From Beta vulgaris subsp. vulgaris (taxonomy: Eukaryota > Streptophyta > Magnoliopsida > Caryophyllales > Amaranthaceae), in contig NC_079206.1 of the NCBI RefSeq assembly GCF_026745355.1, positions 8,221,531 through 8,285,530 of the forward strand: 64,000 bases of DNA. Direction: 5' to 3'. Of this stretch, positions 1 to 11,910 are shown one piece after another (the stretch's first letter is position 1; each line of letters starts with the position of its first letter). Below the pieces are notes generated by a model. The model made no database searches, was not told the origin of the DNA, and saw only the letters and a program-made list of their open reading frames with translations. The position numbers and the translations under genes were made by a program.

Positions 1-1086
1 TACGTATTTCTTTTTGAAGTGTGATACATAATATTTTGTATATGTAGTATATGTTTAAAACTACCCTAGTTAATATTGTTCATTTTGCAATAGCCAAAGG
101 GCTCAAGCAATGTCGATTGTTAGTGAGATCTCCACAATATTCGATTAATTGTATATATCACTTTAGAGTTTAAAGGACATGCTTCCATTCTAATGTATTT
201 GGTAATGAAGAATGTGCCGATTTTCGAATTAAAGATGAGGTCTTCAACCACAAACAATAAAAGATGAGGTCTTTAACCTTAGATTATGTGAAAGTTTAAA
301 TCCTTAGCGTACCCTCAATTCAATTATATTACATGTATATCAAATATTACTCCCTAAGTTTCAATATTGAACCTTTTATATTATTTTACACTTATTATGA
401 CTATTCCAAATAAGAAGAGTGTTGCACTTATCAAAAAACAGAGATAATATTATTTATTAAACATAATTAGTTTAAAATATCAATAGTGAAAACTATGTTT
501 AGAATATTGTGCAAAACTCATATGATGAAAAATTACTTATGTGACGGAAAAATATTATATACTCCCTCTATTTCAAAATATAAGGCATTCACGCTTTATG
601 AAAATTTACTTTGACCACAAATTTCCCTCAAATACGATAAATAAAAATTATAAAAATTGAATTCGTCTTGAAAAATACTATGATAACATTATTTTTTTAA
701 ATTTTCTATCAACATAAATTAAGTGTAATTAACAGTCAAAGTTCGACCTCAAACATCATGCGTGACTTATGTTTTAAAACTAGAGGGAGTAGAAGAAATT
801 TTTTAGGGTGATCGATTCATATTCAGACAAAGAGTTCAGAAATCTACAGAAATATAATTAAAAAATTCATATCCAGGAGTTTTATGCTGTTGCTTTCATA
901 TCCTTCAGCTAATTCCGGGCGACCCATGTACTCAAAACTAACTCCATCACAATAAAGTCATAAAAAAAATCAATTTTTTCAACAAAAACCCAACTAATAT
1001 TCAAAGTCTAAGAGTTGGTGTAAAAACCTACATATATACTTATATACTTTAGACCATATAAACACACTATACAAACCACAAAAACA
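1..1086. other. 5' flank of the first TBL gene
   Basis: No coding region is supportable here. The segment holds one Stowaway-like MITE (562-789) and AT-rich sequence with TA-rich stretches around 1030-1060 that could serve as a TATA region for the gene starting at 1087. Nothing else was recognised. Confidence 0.5.
562..789. mobile_element. Stowaway-like MITE
   Basis: The ends are inverted (CTCCCTCTATTTCAAAATAT... and the complementary end ...AAAACTAGAGGGAG) and are flanked by TA on both sides (560-561, 790-791), the Tc1/mariner target duplication. It is about 228 bp with no coding capacity. It belongs to the CTCCCTCCGT-type elements that recur through this window. Confidence 0.75.
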
Positions 1087-4000
1087 ATGGCTAAACTACC
1101 CCAAATAAACCAAATCAATACAAGTAATACCACTATCAATTTATCTTCAACATGGGGAATTCGTAGCACTTATCATTTCCTATCAATTGTGCTCATTTTT
1201 CTTGTCATTTCCATCTTTTACTTCAACCAATACGACGGATCAAAACCACTTCCGCCATCGTCGTCGTCGCCGCCGCCGTCGAAAAACAATGATTTTGTTA
1301 AAGAAATGGTGCACAAGTGTGATTATTTTTCGGGAAAATGGGTGTTTGATAATGTAAGTCATCCTTTGTATAAGGAGAAAGAGTGTAGTTTCATGGCAGA
1401 TCAATTAGCTTGTGAAAGATATGGACGTAAAGACTTGAATTATCAATATTGGAGATGGCAACCTAACCATTGTGACCTCCTAAGGTATGTTTTTATATAT
1501 TTCTTCCGTTCTAAAAAAAGTGAAACAATTTTCTCGAAAAGCTCTCACATAAAACAGATAAGTTACTTATTTCAAGTGGGATGAATATATTTTATGTTTT
1601 TGGCATGTTCATTTATTTCTAATTACATAAAAGTGTATTGGTAAATTTTATACTAGTTGGGATATAATAAGTTGAATCTTTGGTGCATTAAATTTCTCCT
1701 TCTTATTAGTATTAATTTTTAATTCATGATCATATTAGTTTCCCTTGATGGTCCTCTATATATATGTATGGAAAAAAAAATATGAACATTTGCCTACTTA
1801 TTTAAGAAAAATTCGAACTATTTGCACTATAAGGCTGAAATATATTTCACTTCAAAATTTCATAAAATTATTAAGATTGACTTTATTGTCAGAGGAGTTG
1901 GTGTTTTTACAAAAGAACTGATGACAGTAGGTAAAAAGCACCTTAATTCATGTGCTGATGTGCATAATATGATTGATCAAATAAACAAACGTTTAAGTTT
2001 TATGCAAAAGTTGTAATTCTTGCATTTCTTTATTCATGTAATTTGTAATAGTTGAAAAATGTGGTTTCTCTGGTTTTTAAAATTGAAATATGAGTGTGAC
2101 AGGAGAGTTTAAGAGATTCCTTTAATGAGAAATTAAGGACATAAAAAGATATGTTAAGTACTAGGCACACTTATGAGATGAGAAAAAAGGAAAACTTCAA
2201 GCTAAAATATTTGATTCAGATTCTTAAAGTGATACAAGTAAACAGATTTGAGGAAGTAATATAATTCTTAAAAAATAAAAGAGTTTTTCTAACCTATACA
2301 TCAAGTGTGTATCCAATTTTAATCAGATTTGAGGAAGTAACATTTACGTTTGCCGATGTATTATTTTGACTACTAATATTTTTTTTATTATATGTTAGAG
2401 TTAAGTGTAAAAATTTGATTTTATTAAAAAGTACATCGAAATGAATTTAATAATATATTATATTATAACATTTGATTTTATTTAATACAAAATAATGCAT
2501 GGTCAAACACGCAAACCTCATAAATGAATAGTAGAATTTGCAAAGTGTAACGACTAATTTAAAACGGATGAAAAAGTATGATAATTCCATCTTGTGCTCT
2601 ATCTATTTCTCTTAAAATCTCTCATATAAATGTTTCACTTATTTTAAAACGAGGATAGTATGAGCTTTATATTCTTAATTGATTAGGAGTATCATTTTTT
2701 TTGTTGAGCAGAGCTAAAAATAATTAACTGAGGAAAAATCAGAGAAAATAGTAGTATATAATTTAAAAAATAGCAAGTTTTCTTCCCAAAGTGTGATGAC
2801 TGATGAGTCATAAGTCATAAGTACAAGTGTAGAACATGCCATTGCCATCCCACGAGTCGTACAGCGTAAACTATAGAATTCAGTTTCACATGCAAGCCAT
2901 TATTAAATCTTGACTTTGGATCAACCAATTTACCAACTTCTAAATTCTAACCCAAATATCCCGTCAAAAAAAATTCTGACCCAAAGATCCCGTTCAAAAA
3001 AAAAGAGACGGTCTAATTTTAATATAAAATAAAATTAGTTATTAAATAGATTAAATTAGTCATCGCAAGAAATTAAACTAGTCATTATTGGCCTTATTCT
3101 CTTTTTAATATTAGGCTTACTATTGCCTACGTTTTAATTAAAAAGTAGGCAGTCTCTTACAAGACAAATAGGTTGTTTAGCAATCGGTTGTTGGCTTTTG
3201 GCTGGTTTAGTTGGCTTGTTTGACTGACTGGAAGCATTGGTTGTATGTATTGGCTTTTTAAATTGGTTGTTTAAGCTAGCTGTTTACAAAAGTGTTTGAC
3301 AAAATTAATTGTGATGGTTGTTGTTTATTAGAGAGTTTGTGGTCCAACAAGTCAATCCAAAAAGCTGCTCCAGGCAGCTTTTTCATTTTGGCTTAAAAGC
3401 CAACTTTTCAGCCAACCAAAAAGCCAATAACCAAACACTTTTTTTGACTGTCTGATCAAATTGAAAAGCCAATGAAAAGATTATTTACCAAACATGGCAA
3501 AATCTAAAATCTAACCCAAAAACTAGAACCAATATTTGGAAATATTCAATTAAGAACACCAAAAAATTTTCCTCTAAAGAAATATTATTGCTTTGTTTTC
3601 TTAGACTTATTTTCAGTTGAGTCACTCTTTTATATTGTGCTTTTTTCCAATTCAATTCAGTTTCAATTTTCCTTAATTTATTTCTATTTCTCTCAATCTA
3701 AAAAAACAGACATTGTATACAACTAGAACGTTTTATGATTAAATTTCTGACATAGTAATCAGATATGATACCATAAACTTATATTCTATACCAATTACGA
3801 TGCATGTTCATTTACTGTACAAAAAGTCATGATAAACACACGAATGTGAGCATGTATAATCTCACATTATCTCCTAACGAAACTAAGATCGACTAATTAT
3901 TTAACCCCATGTTCTAAATCATAATCATTGAAAGTTAATTAATATGCTTTAACAGTACTTATTATTTTAAATGCTGGTTTTTAAGCTACTTGTGGTTTTT

Positions 4001-7000
4001 TTTTTTCTTTTGTCTTTGTGGTAAATAAAGGTTCAATGCCACAACATTGCTAGAGAAGCTAAGGAACAAACGACTTATGTTTGTTGGAGATTCCTTGAAT
4101 AGAAACCAATGGATCTCTATGATGTGTATGGTGGAGTCCGCAATTCCTCATTCCCCAAAATCCATGCAGATGAATGGTTCCCTATTCACCTACAAAGCCA
4201 TTGTAAGTATCTTCGTTATATTGTTCTACTTAAATACTCCATCCATTTTAAAATATAATTCCGGTTTTTATTTTGGTAGTCAAATCTTAAATTTTTTGAC
4301 TAAATACTCTCATTAATGTATATAAAAAAACATACTTATACGGAGTCTTGTTAGATTCGTCTTAAATGTGTGCATTCTTAATATCAACATTTATATATTT
4401 TACTAATACGAAATATAATATATAGTAGGTCAAAGATACGTTTTGAAGACTGTGCAAAAAGAAACATAAAGATATTACAGGGCAGAGGGAGTATAATATT
4501 AATAGTCAAAGTTGTGGGTTGGCAATAGTAAAAGTCAAACTTAACAATGATTAAAGATCGGAGTATAAAGTCAAAAGATATATATTTATACACACCCTCC
4601 GTCCCATATTAAATAAGTTTTTTTAAAAAAAAGTCAAAATCATATGTCAAAAATATATACTCCCCGTCCCATAATATAATGCTCACATTTCTTTTTTGGT
4701 GTCCCAAAATGTTGTGCCTATTTTTTTTTTTTTTTTTTTAGGGGTTGTGCCTATTTTCTTCTTTATCAATTTGTTTGGACTAAATTACTCTCACTTTCTA
4801 CACAAACTTTTCAAATACGACCCCTTCTTTTCTCTCAAAGCATGTGACCCCATTTATTGCTTTATACAATTCTAAGGAACATTTAATTTTGTTATCTTTT
4901 GATTTTGTTTAAAGGAAAAAGAAAATAAAGACCTAATTTCAACACAAACGTATCAAAAAAGCACTTCATTAAATATTTTTTTGGAAATCCTACTACTTAG
5001 GATATGTTTAGTTCACCTTATTTTTGCTTATTTCATATCTAATCAGATCAAATTAGAAAAAATAAGTTCAGATCAGATAAGTTCAAATCAAATCATGCTT
5101 GTATTTAAAAACTCATTATTACTATTAATACTATTATTTACTAGTACATATGTTCAAAAGGATTATTATTGTTGCTGTTGTACTTATTAATTATTAATAT
5201 TGGTAATTATTATTAATCTTGTTGTTACCATTATAAATGTCATTGTTATCATTATATTAAGTTATTTTGTTGTTATTAAATAATAGAAAATTAAAAGCCA
5301 CGTGTTAAGAACATAAGATTGACGCAAAAATAAGAAATTTATATAATATGATAGCTCAAATTCATGACAACGAAACTACTAAATTCGGATTACATTTCAA
5401 AATAAGATAAGTGCGAGATACAAATTATAAATTTAGATCCGGCATACCTCTTCCTACCGAATTCTAAATCTCTCTAGCTATTTGAAGTTGCACGCTATCC
5501 ATTTCTTTCTTGCGCAAGTCATTATTGTTTGTATATCTTATTTTATTTTATATGGAAAAAAAATAGTTGAGTCTGTTCAAGTGTGAAACATTTTATAAGT
5601 GCTCTTATTAATTAATGACTTGGGTTATATAATTATTTTTAGTAATAATTATTATTATTATGATTATAATTATTGTTGTTATTATAATAATGATAATAAT
5701 TATTATTATTAATAAAAGTTGTGTAAAAGTTGTGATAGAAATAAAATGATAATAATAGTAATACTATAAACAAGATCTTATAATGTATTGTATAATAATG
5801 AATTACAAAGTAATAATATAATAGTAATAATATATTTATAAAAGATAAGACCTTATAAATCTGATCAGATCAGATCAACAAAAATAAGTTCAGATCAGAT
5901 AAGTTTAGATCAGAAAATTTCAGGTGAACTAAATATAGCCTCATTCTATTTTCTTAATTCCCGTGAAAAATGACAAATAAACACTATATTATGGTACGGA
6001 TGGAGTACATACATTTCTTTCCAATATATAAGAAAATAAAAGTACAATTATGTGTGAGCTTGTTAACAAGTTTGTTGCAATCATGTGTAAAATCTAAATA
6101 AATTTGTTATAATTATTAAATTGGAATTAGATTCATTAATGATCATTTCTTGTTGATGGTAAAATTAAGAGGTCGTTTGGTTCATTTCAAATTTTGCTGG
6201 AATTTGGATTTTCTAGAAAATACAAAATAGGATAGTTGTTTGGTAGGCAAAAAATAGGAAATTCATGGAAAATAGAATTTTCAATGAAATAGAAATTTCT
6301 ATAAAGTATAGGAAATTAATTATCAACCCCCCTTGGTGATTAAAATTTCCTGTATCAATTACAAATTCCTATGCTCAATCAAACACCAAAAGCCATTTTC
6401 TAGGAAATAAACAAGGGAATTTATTTCCCATGAAATAAGATTTTCCATGGAAATTAAGTTCCAACGATAACCAAACGAGCTCTTGGAAAATTGATACTTT
6501 ATTCAGGGCGAATGGAGTAATATACTCCCTCCGTTTCATTTTAATCTACACACTTTGACATTTTACACTATTCACAAATCGCACTTTGACCCTCATTTGT
6601 GATTTATACGTGAATAAAAATATAGTCATGTGGGATCTTGTTAGATTCGTCTTAGTATGTATTTTATTAATATGTACTTTTTATAATTTTTACAAATACA
6701 AAATTAAAGATATATGTCCTCAAAGTTTTGCATTGGCATGCGTGAAAAGTGTAAGTGTGTAGATTAAAATGAAACGGAGGGAGTAAATCACAACAAACAA
6801 TTTGATATTTGTGGTGTTTTTATTGTTTTTTAGCGGGTCAAGTTATTTAAATTGGTAAATCTTTAAAGGCAAAAAATATAATAATACTCAAACTGAGTAA
6901 AAGAAAAGGTGGTAAAAATATATATTTTGTTAAGTCGAATTGTCATATTTCGAGGGAGGGAAGGAAGTAAATATTCAGGCAATATTCTTTTGGATTGAAC

Positions 7001-10000
7001 TGAACCGAACTGCGCTGAACCGAACTGATTGAAAACTATGAGAGGAAACTACTATACTGAACTGAATTAAAATTAATTGAGTTGAACTGAAAATAAGTAC
7101 AAAAGAACAGGGCCTCATAGAAGATTATTGGAATTACACTTGTCCAAATCCGTACCGGACCGGCTGGAGCGGAATCTGAAATTATTTTGGATGGGATCGG
7201 ACTGGAATTTTCCGGTCCGATTTTGCATCGGTTTGGTTGAAATTTGTATTTTATTATTTAATTTTTTTTTTTTTTTTGCTAAGGTTTAACTATATCAATA
7301 ATTCGATAGATTAAAAACTATAATACTAAAAACAATAATTTTAGACAATAAAAATGAGGTTTTAACTTTCTAAATTTTCTAAATTTTTTTTTTTTTTTTT
7401 TAACCTTCAAAGCTATCTTTTTAATAAAAAAATCCAGTCCATTTTGATTTGGACCAGAAAATTCTGGATTTAAAAGTATCGGACCAAAATTCGAAATCCC
7501 AAGTTTTCATGAACAAGAGACCGGAGCAAAATTCCGATCCGAGTCCAAAACCACACTCCTGACTGGGATAGTATCGGGAAAGGCAGCTAGGTTCCTGGAA
7601 AGTTTACAATCATATTCGTTGGAATGCAAGCCAATCTGGTAATGTCAGTGCATTTATGATTGTTGTCTAAATTTCTTGGAAATTGAAACTTCTACATTAA
7701 TGACAGCCGATTTATATTTAAAATAAGCTTCATCTGTTTTTTTTGTTTAAATTAGATTGAACTGAACCAGATTTAACGAAACAAAATTAGATTGAAAATG
7801 TATCGAGAAGAATAGGGCTTAAGATGATTAATACGTTGAGTCAACTATAAAAACAAGTACTAAAAAGTTTGGAATTTTTATAGTTCAGGAACTAAAGTTC
7901 CAAAACTTATTGTTAAAGACCTAAATTTAGATAATAGTACTACCTCTGTTTTTATTTAGTTGCAACGTTTTGACTTTCACGCTTGCCAATGTACAATTTC
8001 AAATCGTTTTATCTCTAATTGTATGTAAGTAAAAATTATAAAAATTTGATATTATGAAAGCTTACATCGAAACGAATCAAACAAGACCACACATGACTAT
8101 ATTTTGTTTAACATATAAATCAATAAATGTGGTCAAATAAGAGAACATGAATAGTGCAATTTGTCAAACGTTGCAACTAAAAGAGAACGGAGGTAGTATT
8201 AGTTATAAGTGTTAATAAAATTATTATAGGTCCTTAGCTCAAAAAAGCTCATACTTTAAGTCCCCAACTATGATAAAATGAAGAAATGGGTGTAACATGT
8301 TACACCGTAACTTATTGTATGACATGAATGAAATGAAATTCAACTAGAATAAATTGGAGTATACAAATAATATGTCTTCTTGTCATTTTAAGTTCTTTTT
8401 TTTTTGGAAAAATTGACAATAGAGGTCTGAACTTTGGGTGATAATTTTTAAAAGGTCTGAACTATTGATTAACCTGTGTAGGTCCCAACTTTAGGGGGTC
8501 TTAACTTTCAACAGGCCTCGACGACTTAAAATTGAAGATTTTTTTTAAACTATCACCTAGTTCCTACATCCCTCCCTCAATTAGCCCTTATGATGTGACC
8601 CAAATTTTACAAGTGATGACCTATTAAGCCAGTTTTAAGTCACTAAGGCCCGCTAAAAGTTAAGACCCCCTAAAGTTGGGACCTACACAGGTTAATCAAT
8701 AGTTCAGACCTTTTAAAAATTATCATCCAAAGTTTAGACCTTTATTGTCAATTTTTCCTTTTTTTTTTTTACAAAAAAAGCAGTAGTTAGTGAGTTGTTA
8801 CTTGTTACATCATAAATTATAGTGTAACAGTTGCACCCAATAATTGTATGGAAATTCAAATCTCTAAATCTGCATTTTTTTTAACTCTAAAATATGATAG
8901 CATATAAAACTAATCTTGGAACTCCAACCATTAGCTTAAGTTATCACGGGTAATAATCTCGTATCAGAACTTAAGTTTGTGGTTGAATTGATCCTCTGAC
9001 ATGGTATCGGAATTCAAATCCAACATGACAAGAAGGTCACACACATAGGTTGAAATCTCATTCACCCCTCCAACCCAAATGCCCAATAGACTCTCGTATG
9101 AGGGGGGATATACATGTACATATATATTGTATCTTGAAGAGTTATTGTATACTCCATCCGTTTCCTAAAAATCTTTCCTCTTTCCATATAAGTGCGTTTC
9201 CAAAAGATCTTCCCTCTTTTACTTTATTCTTTATTTGGAATTTTTTTCTTTTTCACCCTCTCATGTTCCTATCATATGGTCCATCACTACATTATTAGTT
9301 CAATTTTACTCCCTTTATCTCTCATACTTTAACCCCTTTTTATTTGTTTATTTATCTTAACCCCTTTTTCTCTCATACTTTACTCGCCCCACACTCCCAC
9401 ACAAATTGATTTTCATTGGTATCTGTAGTAACAATAACAAAGAAGATCTTTAGGAAACGAAGGGAGTATATGTATATGTATGTAACATGCATTAGGAATC
9501 ATAGTCTCCTAATAATTTTTATTTTACTATTCACTATGAAATTGATAGATTTATAATATATTTGGATCTTGCTAACTTATTAAAAGGTGAAAATTGATGG
9601 AAATGAAGGAATATAATGCAACGATAGAGTTTTATTGGGCACCATTGTTAGTGGAGTCCAATTCTGATGACCCAATAAACCATCGCGTACACGAGAGAAT
9701 AGCAAGAACCCAAGCCATTGAGAAGCATGCCAGATATTGGACCGATGCTGACTTCCTCATATTTGACTCTTATTTGTGGTGGAGAGTGCCCTTCATGAAA
9801 GTATTGTAAGTCATTCTCTCTTGTCTTCTTTACTACATTTTTTATGTTTTATGACTTGAAACCCATTTATAATTTTCACCAAGATTCAATTTTGTTGTAG
9901 ATGTTATCTAGCTCAATAGATAAAATAAAGTCATACAGGTGGTGCTCAAGACCTGGATCGAATTTCGTGTACATCACTGCATTTAGTAGCTTATTTACAT

Positions 10001-11910
10001 CAAACAAAAAATTTCCACTTCTTTCTAATTACGTAAAGATAATGGAATATAGATTTTTAGAAGTAATTCTTGTAGTTATTGATACAAAAATACAAGTTTC
10101 ACGATGTTAATTAGCATCATTACTAATTACATTAATATTCAATTACATTAACATTATTGAAAATATAATCATTTTAAAATCATCTAGATGGTATTGACTG
10201 TTATTGTGCATTTAGCTTCGAATGACCTTGGTGGCTTTTCAAAAAAATCTTTTCTCAAAAATAATAATTACTAATATATTAGTGTTAATTACGAATTATC
10301 AAAATAACCAAATATTTAATATTGGGGGATTTTGATTATATTTCAGTTCCAACTTTTAAGAACTAGTTTAACTGGAGTTCAATCATGGTACACCCGGGTG
10401 TATTATGAGCAAGGTACACCCAGAGGTATTTTTGTAATAGATTAGAACTTCGGGTGTTCATTTGACACCAAATTTGCTCATATAGGCATTTTGCTCATTT
10501 ACTCATTTGTTCATTTTGTAATAAAAGTGTTTGCTCATTTTCTTAAATGAGTAAAAATGTTTGCTCATTTACTCATTTGTTCATTTTGCTCATTTGTTCA
10601 TTCGCTCATTTCGCTCATTTAGAGAAAATAGTCTTAGGTGTACCATGAGCATGGTACACCCAGGTGTACTATAAATATTTTTGTTTAACTGGGTCTATTA
10701 TTTGTTACAAATTATATGAAATTGGTCTCGTTCGGCTTTAGTTTCAATTTTTGAAAATTTGACCGGATACCCCATCTTGCTCGCCTCTATTTATAAAATT
10801 TGTAATCCCAAAGTTTAAACATTTATGTGAATATGATTTTGTATTTGTTCATCATTGAAGTTAAATTAATGAGTGTAACTATTTCGTTTTTAGGTGGGGA
10901 AACTTTGAAAGTTCGGACGGAATATACAAGGATGTAGAAATGCTAAAGGGTTATGAAATGACATTACAAACATGGTCAGATTGGCTAGAGATTCATGTCA
11001 ACCATTCTAAGACTCAAATCTTTTGGATGAGCATGTCTCCCACCCATGAAAGGTATAATGGTCTTACAAAAATGTTATTCATATGAAATATTAATAATGA
11101 CATTAATTTTCAAAGAGAAATTTTTTATAAAAAACTACCTTTTATAGATAACTTTTTTAAAAAAATACTTTTTAAAAATTTTCTTTTAAAAAATTATTTT
11201 ATATAACAAATTTCTTTCAATATACTACCATTTTACCATTAATGGAGTTAAATCACAATAATTGAATCACCGATCAATTGTTGTTCTTTCTTCCCTTCTC
11301 TTTTCTTTTCTCTTTTCTCGCAACACCTACGGCGATTGTCATTTATCGATTAGTATGAAATATCAACGTAAAATGGTAGTATATTGAAATAAATTTTATA
11401 GAAGGTAGTTTTTTGAAAGAAAATTTTTAAAAGTTAGTTTTTTTGAAAAAAGTTGGTTACATAAGGTAGTTTTTCGAAAATTTTCCATTTCGAAAATACT
11501 CAAGGCAATTGGTATGTGATCATAAAATGGATTGTAATTTGTACATATCTATATACAGAAGTGAAGAATGGGGAGGAGCAAGTGGGTTAAATTGCTACAA
11601 TGAAACACAACCAATCAAGAAGAAAGACTATTGGGGAAGTGGATCAGACCCAAATATGATGAGATTAGTGGAAGCATCAATTGATAATTTGAGAAAAAGG
11701 GGGTTAAACATCCAACTACTCAACATAACTCAGCTCTCAGAGTATAGAAAAGATGCCCACCTCTCAATTTATAGAAAGCAATGGAAGCCTCAAAAAGAAG
11801 AGCAATTATCGAATCCAAGTGGATATGCCGATTGCTTTCATTGGTGTCTTCCCGGTGTTCCCGATACTTGGAATGAGATCCTTTACACTTATATTGTTAG
11901 TTCTTTATGA
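1087..11910 (+). CDS. TBL: Trichome birefringence-like (TBL33-type) polysaccharide O-acetyltransferase
   Basis: Five exons join in frame: 1087-1484, 4031-4202, 9609-9805, 10894-11052 and 11559-11910, giving 425 residues. The protein is a type II membrane protein with a membrane segment at about residues 29-48, a Ser/Pro stem (CGTCGTCG-rich codons near 1256-1279), then the TBL domain and DUF231/PC-esterase domain. The catalytic GDS motif ([10 protein letters not shown]) is at 152-154 and the DxxH motif ([15 protein letters not shown]) at D400/H403. The family acetylates cell-wall polymers in the Golgi; the exon 2-5 sequence resembles the xylan O-acetyltransferase clade, closest by memory to TBL33. 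Length and motifs are complete. Intron 1 (2.5 kb) and intron 2 (5.4 kb) are inflated by mobile elements. A TBL paralogue follows 1.4 kb downstream on the same strand. Confidence 0.9.
3002..3168. mobile_element. ~170-bp MITE, family 'AGAGAC-GTCTA' (copy 1)
   Basis: The ends are inverted: AAAAGAGACGGTCTAATTTT at the left and GTAGGCAGTCTCTTACAAGA at the right. Related copies lie at 30738-30908, 44524-44692 and 46386-46624, all sharing the repeated interior phrase of the type AATTAGTCACTAAAT. It lies in intron 1 of the first TBL gene. Superfamily is not assigned. Confidence 0.65.
3168..3496. mobile_element. Probable MITE in TBL intron 1
   Basis: GGTTGTTGGCTTTTGGCTGG-like sequence on the left is mirrored by GCCAACTTTTCAGCCAACC and CCAATAACCAAACAC on the right, so the segment folds on itself. 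The motif TGTTTGGT near the right end is typical of non-autonomous DNA transposons. Exact ends and target duplication are not clear. Confidence 0.45.
4237..4491. mobile_element. Stowaway-like MITE at the start of TBL intron 2
   Basis: Left end CTCCATCCATTTTAAAATAT and right end GGCAGAGGGAG are inverted and flanked by TA (4235-4236 and 4492-4493). The element begins only 34 bp after the exon 2 donor at 4203. Confidence 0.65.
4660..6005. mobile_element. Stowaway-like MITE split by a nested element
   Basis: Left end CTCCCCGTCCCATAATATAA and right end ATATTATGGTACGGATGGAG are inverted with TA flanks. The 1.35 kb between them is too long for this family because a second element (about 4998-5937) sits inside it. 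Confidence 0.6.
4998..5937. mobile_element. Nested MITE-like element with TTTAGTTCACCT ends
   Basis: Left end GGATATGTTTAGTTCACCTT and right end AGGTGAACTAAATATAGCC are inverted, followed inward by repeated GATCAGATAAGTTCAGAT-type motifs. A related copy starts at about 63129. The interior is AT-rich with ATT/ATA runs and has no coding potential. Confidence 0.6.
6169..6482. mobile_element. MITE with GTCGTTTGGTT ends
   Basis: Left end GAGGTCGTTTGGTTC and right end AACCAAACGAGCTC form the inverted termini; the interior has further self-complementary TTTCC/GGAAA stretches. It lies in TBL intron 2. Target duplication not resolved. Confidence 0.6.
6525..6783. mobile_element. Stowaway MITE, near-perfect copy
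   Basis: Termini CTCCCTCCGTTTCATTTTAA and the matching TTAAAATGAAACGGAGGGAG are perfect inverted repeats of about 29 bp, flanked by TA on both sides (6523-6524, 6784-6785). The near-identical ends suggest a fairly recent insertion. Copies at 17323-17578 and 44824-45082 share its interior. Confidence 0.85.
6978..7114. mobile_element. Small GAACTGAA-repeat MITE
   Basis: Ends GGCAATATTCTTTTGG and AAAAGAACAGGGCC are roughly inverted around many GAACTGAA/GAACCGAA units. A relative in the other orientation lies at 46876-47063. Confidence 0.45.
7943..8196. mobile_element. Stowaway-like MITE
   Basis: Inverted ends CTACCTCTGTTTTTATTTAG and AACTAAAAGAGAACGGAGGTAG are flanked by TA on both sides. It lies in TBL intron 2. 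Confidence 0.7.
8406..8758. mobile_element. Mutator-type foldback MITE with ~125-bp inverted repeats
   Basis: The left arm starting GGAAAAATTGACAATAGAGG is repeated inverted at the right end with only about 10 differences over ~125 bp, leaving about 100 bp of spacer. The GGAAAA-type terminus and long arms fit non-autonomous Mutator-like elements. Both flanks are T runs (10 and 12 T), consistent with a 9-10 bp target duplication of T but not proof of one. Confidence 0.75.
9152..9466. mobile_element. Stowaway-like MITE
   Basis: Ends CTCCATCCGTTTCCTAAAAA and TCTTTAGGAAACGAAGGGAG are inverted with TA flanks. It lies only about 140 bp upstream of TBL exon 3 (9609). Confidence 0.7.
10386..10670. 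mobile_element. Foldback element with TGGTACACC ends
   Basis: TGGTACACCCGGGTGTATTA at the left and ATGGTACACCCAGGTGTACT at the right are inverted repeats that are also locally palindromic. Between them lie many copies of TTTGCTCATTTACTCATTTG. It lies in TBL intron 3. Confidence 0.5.
11113..11487. repeat. Imperfect foldback in TBL intron 4
   Basis: AAAAAACTACCTTTTATAG and ATATACTACCATTTTAC on the left are mirrored by GTAAAATGGTAGTATATTG and AAGGTAGTTTTTCG on the right. This looks like an old MITE with long degenerate arms. Confidence 0.45.

Noticed and set aside
1822..2016. 64-residue frame in TBL intron 1
   Set aside because: The sequence looks somewhat protein-like but no family was recognised and it has no visible splice context in frame with the gene.
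7135..7560. Possible hAT-type element rich in CCGGACCGG motifs in TBL intron 2
   Set aside because: Composition resembles the other hAT MITEs but the ends do not pair convincingly and no 8-bp duplication was found.
9890..9970. Possible tRNA-like SINE head in TBL intron 3
   Set aside because: TCTAGCTCAATAGATAAA and GGATCGAATTTCG resemble boxes A and B, but no tail or duplication could be located.
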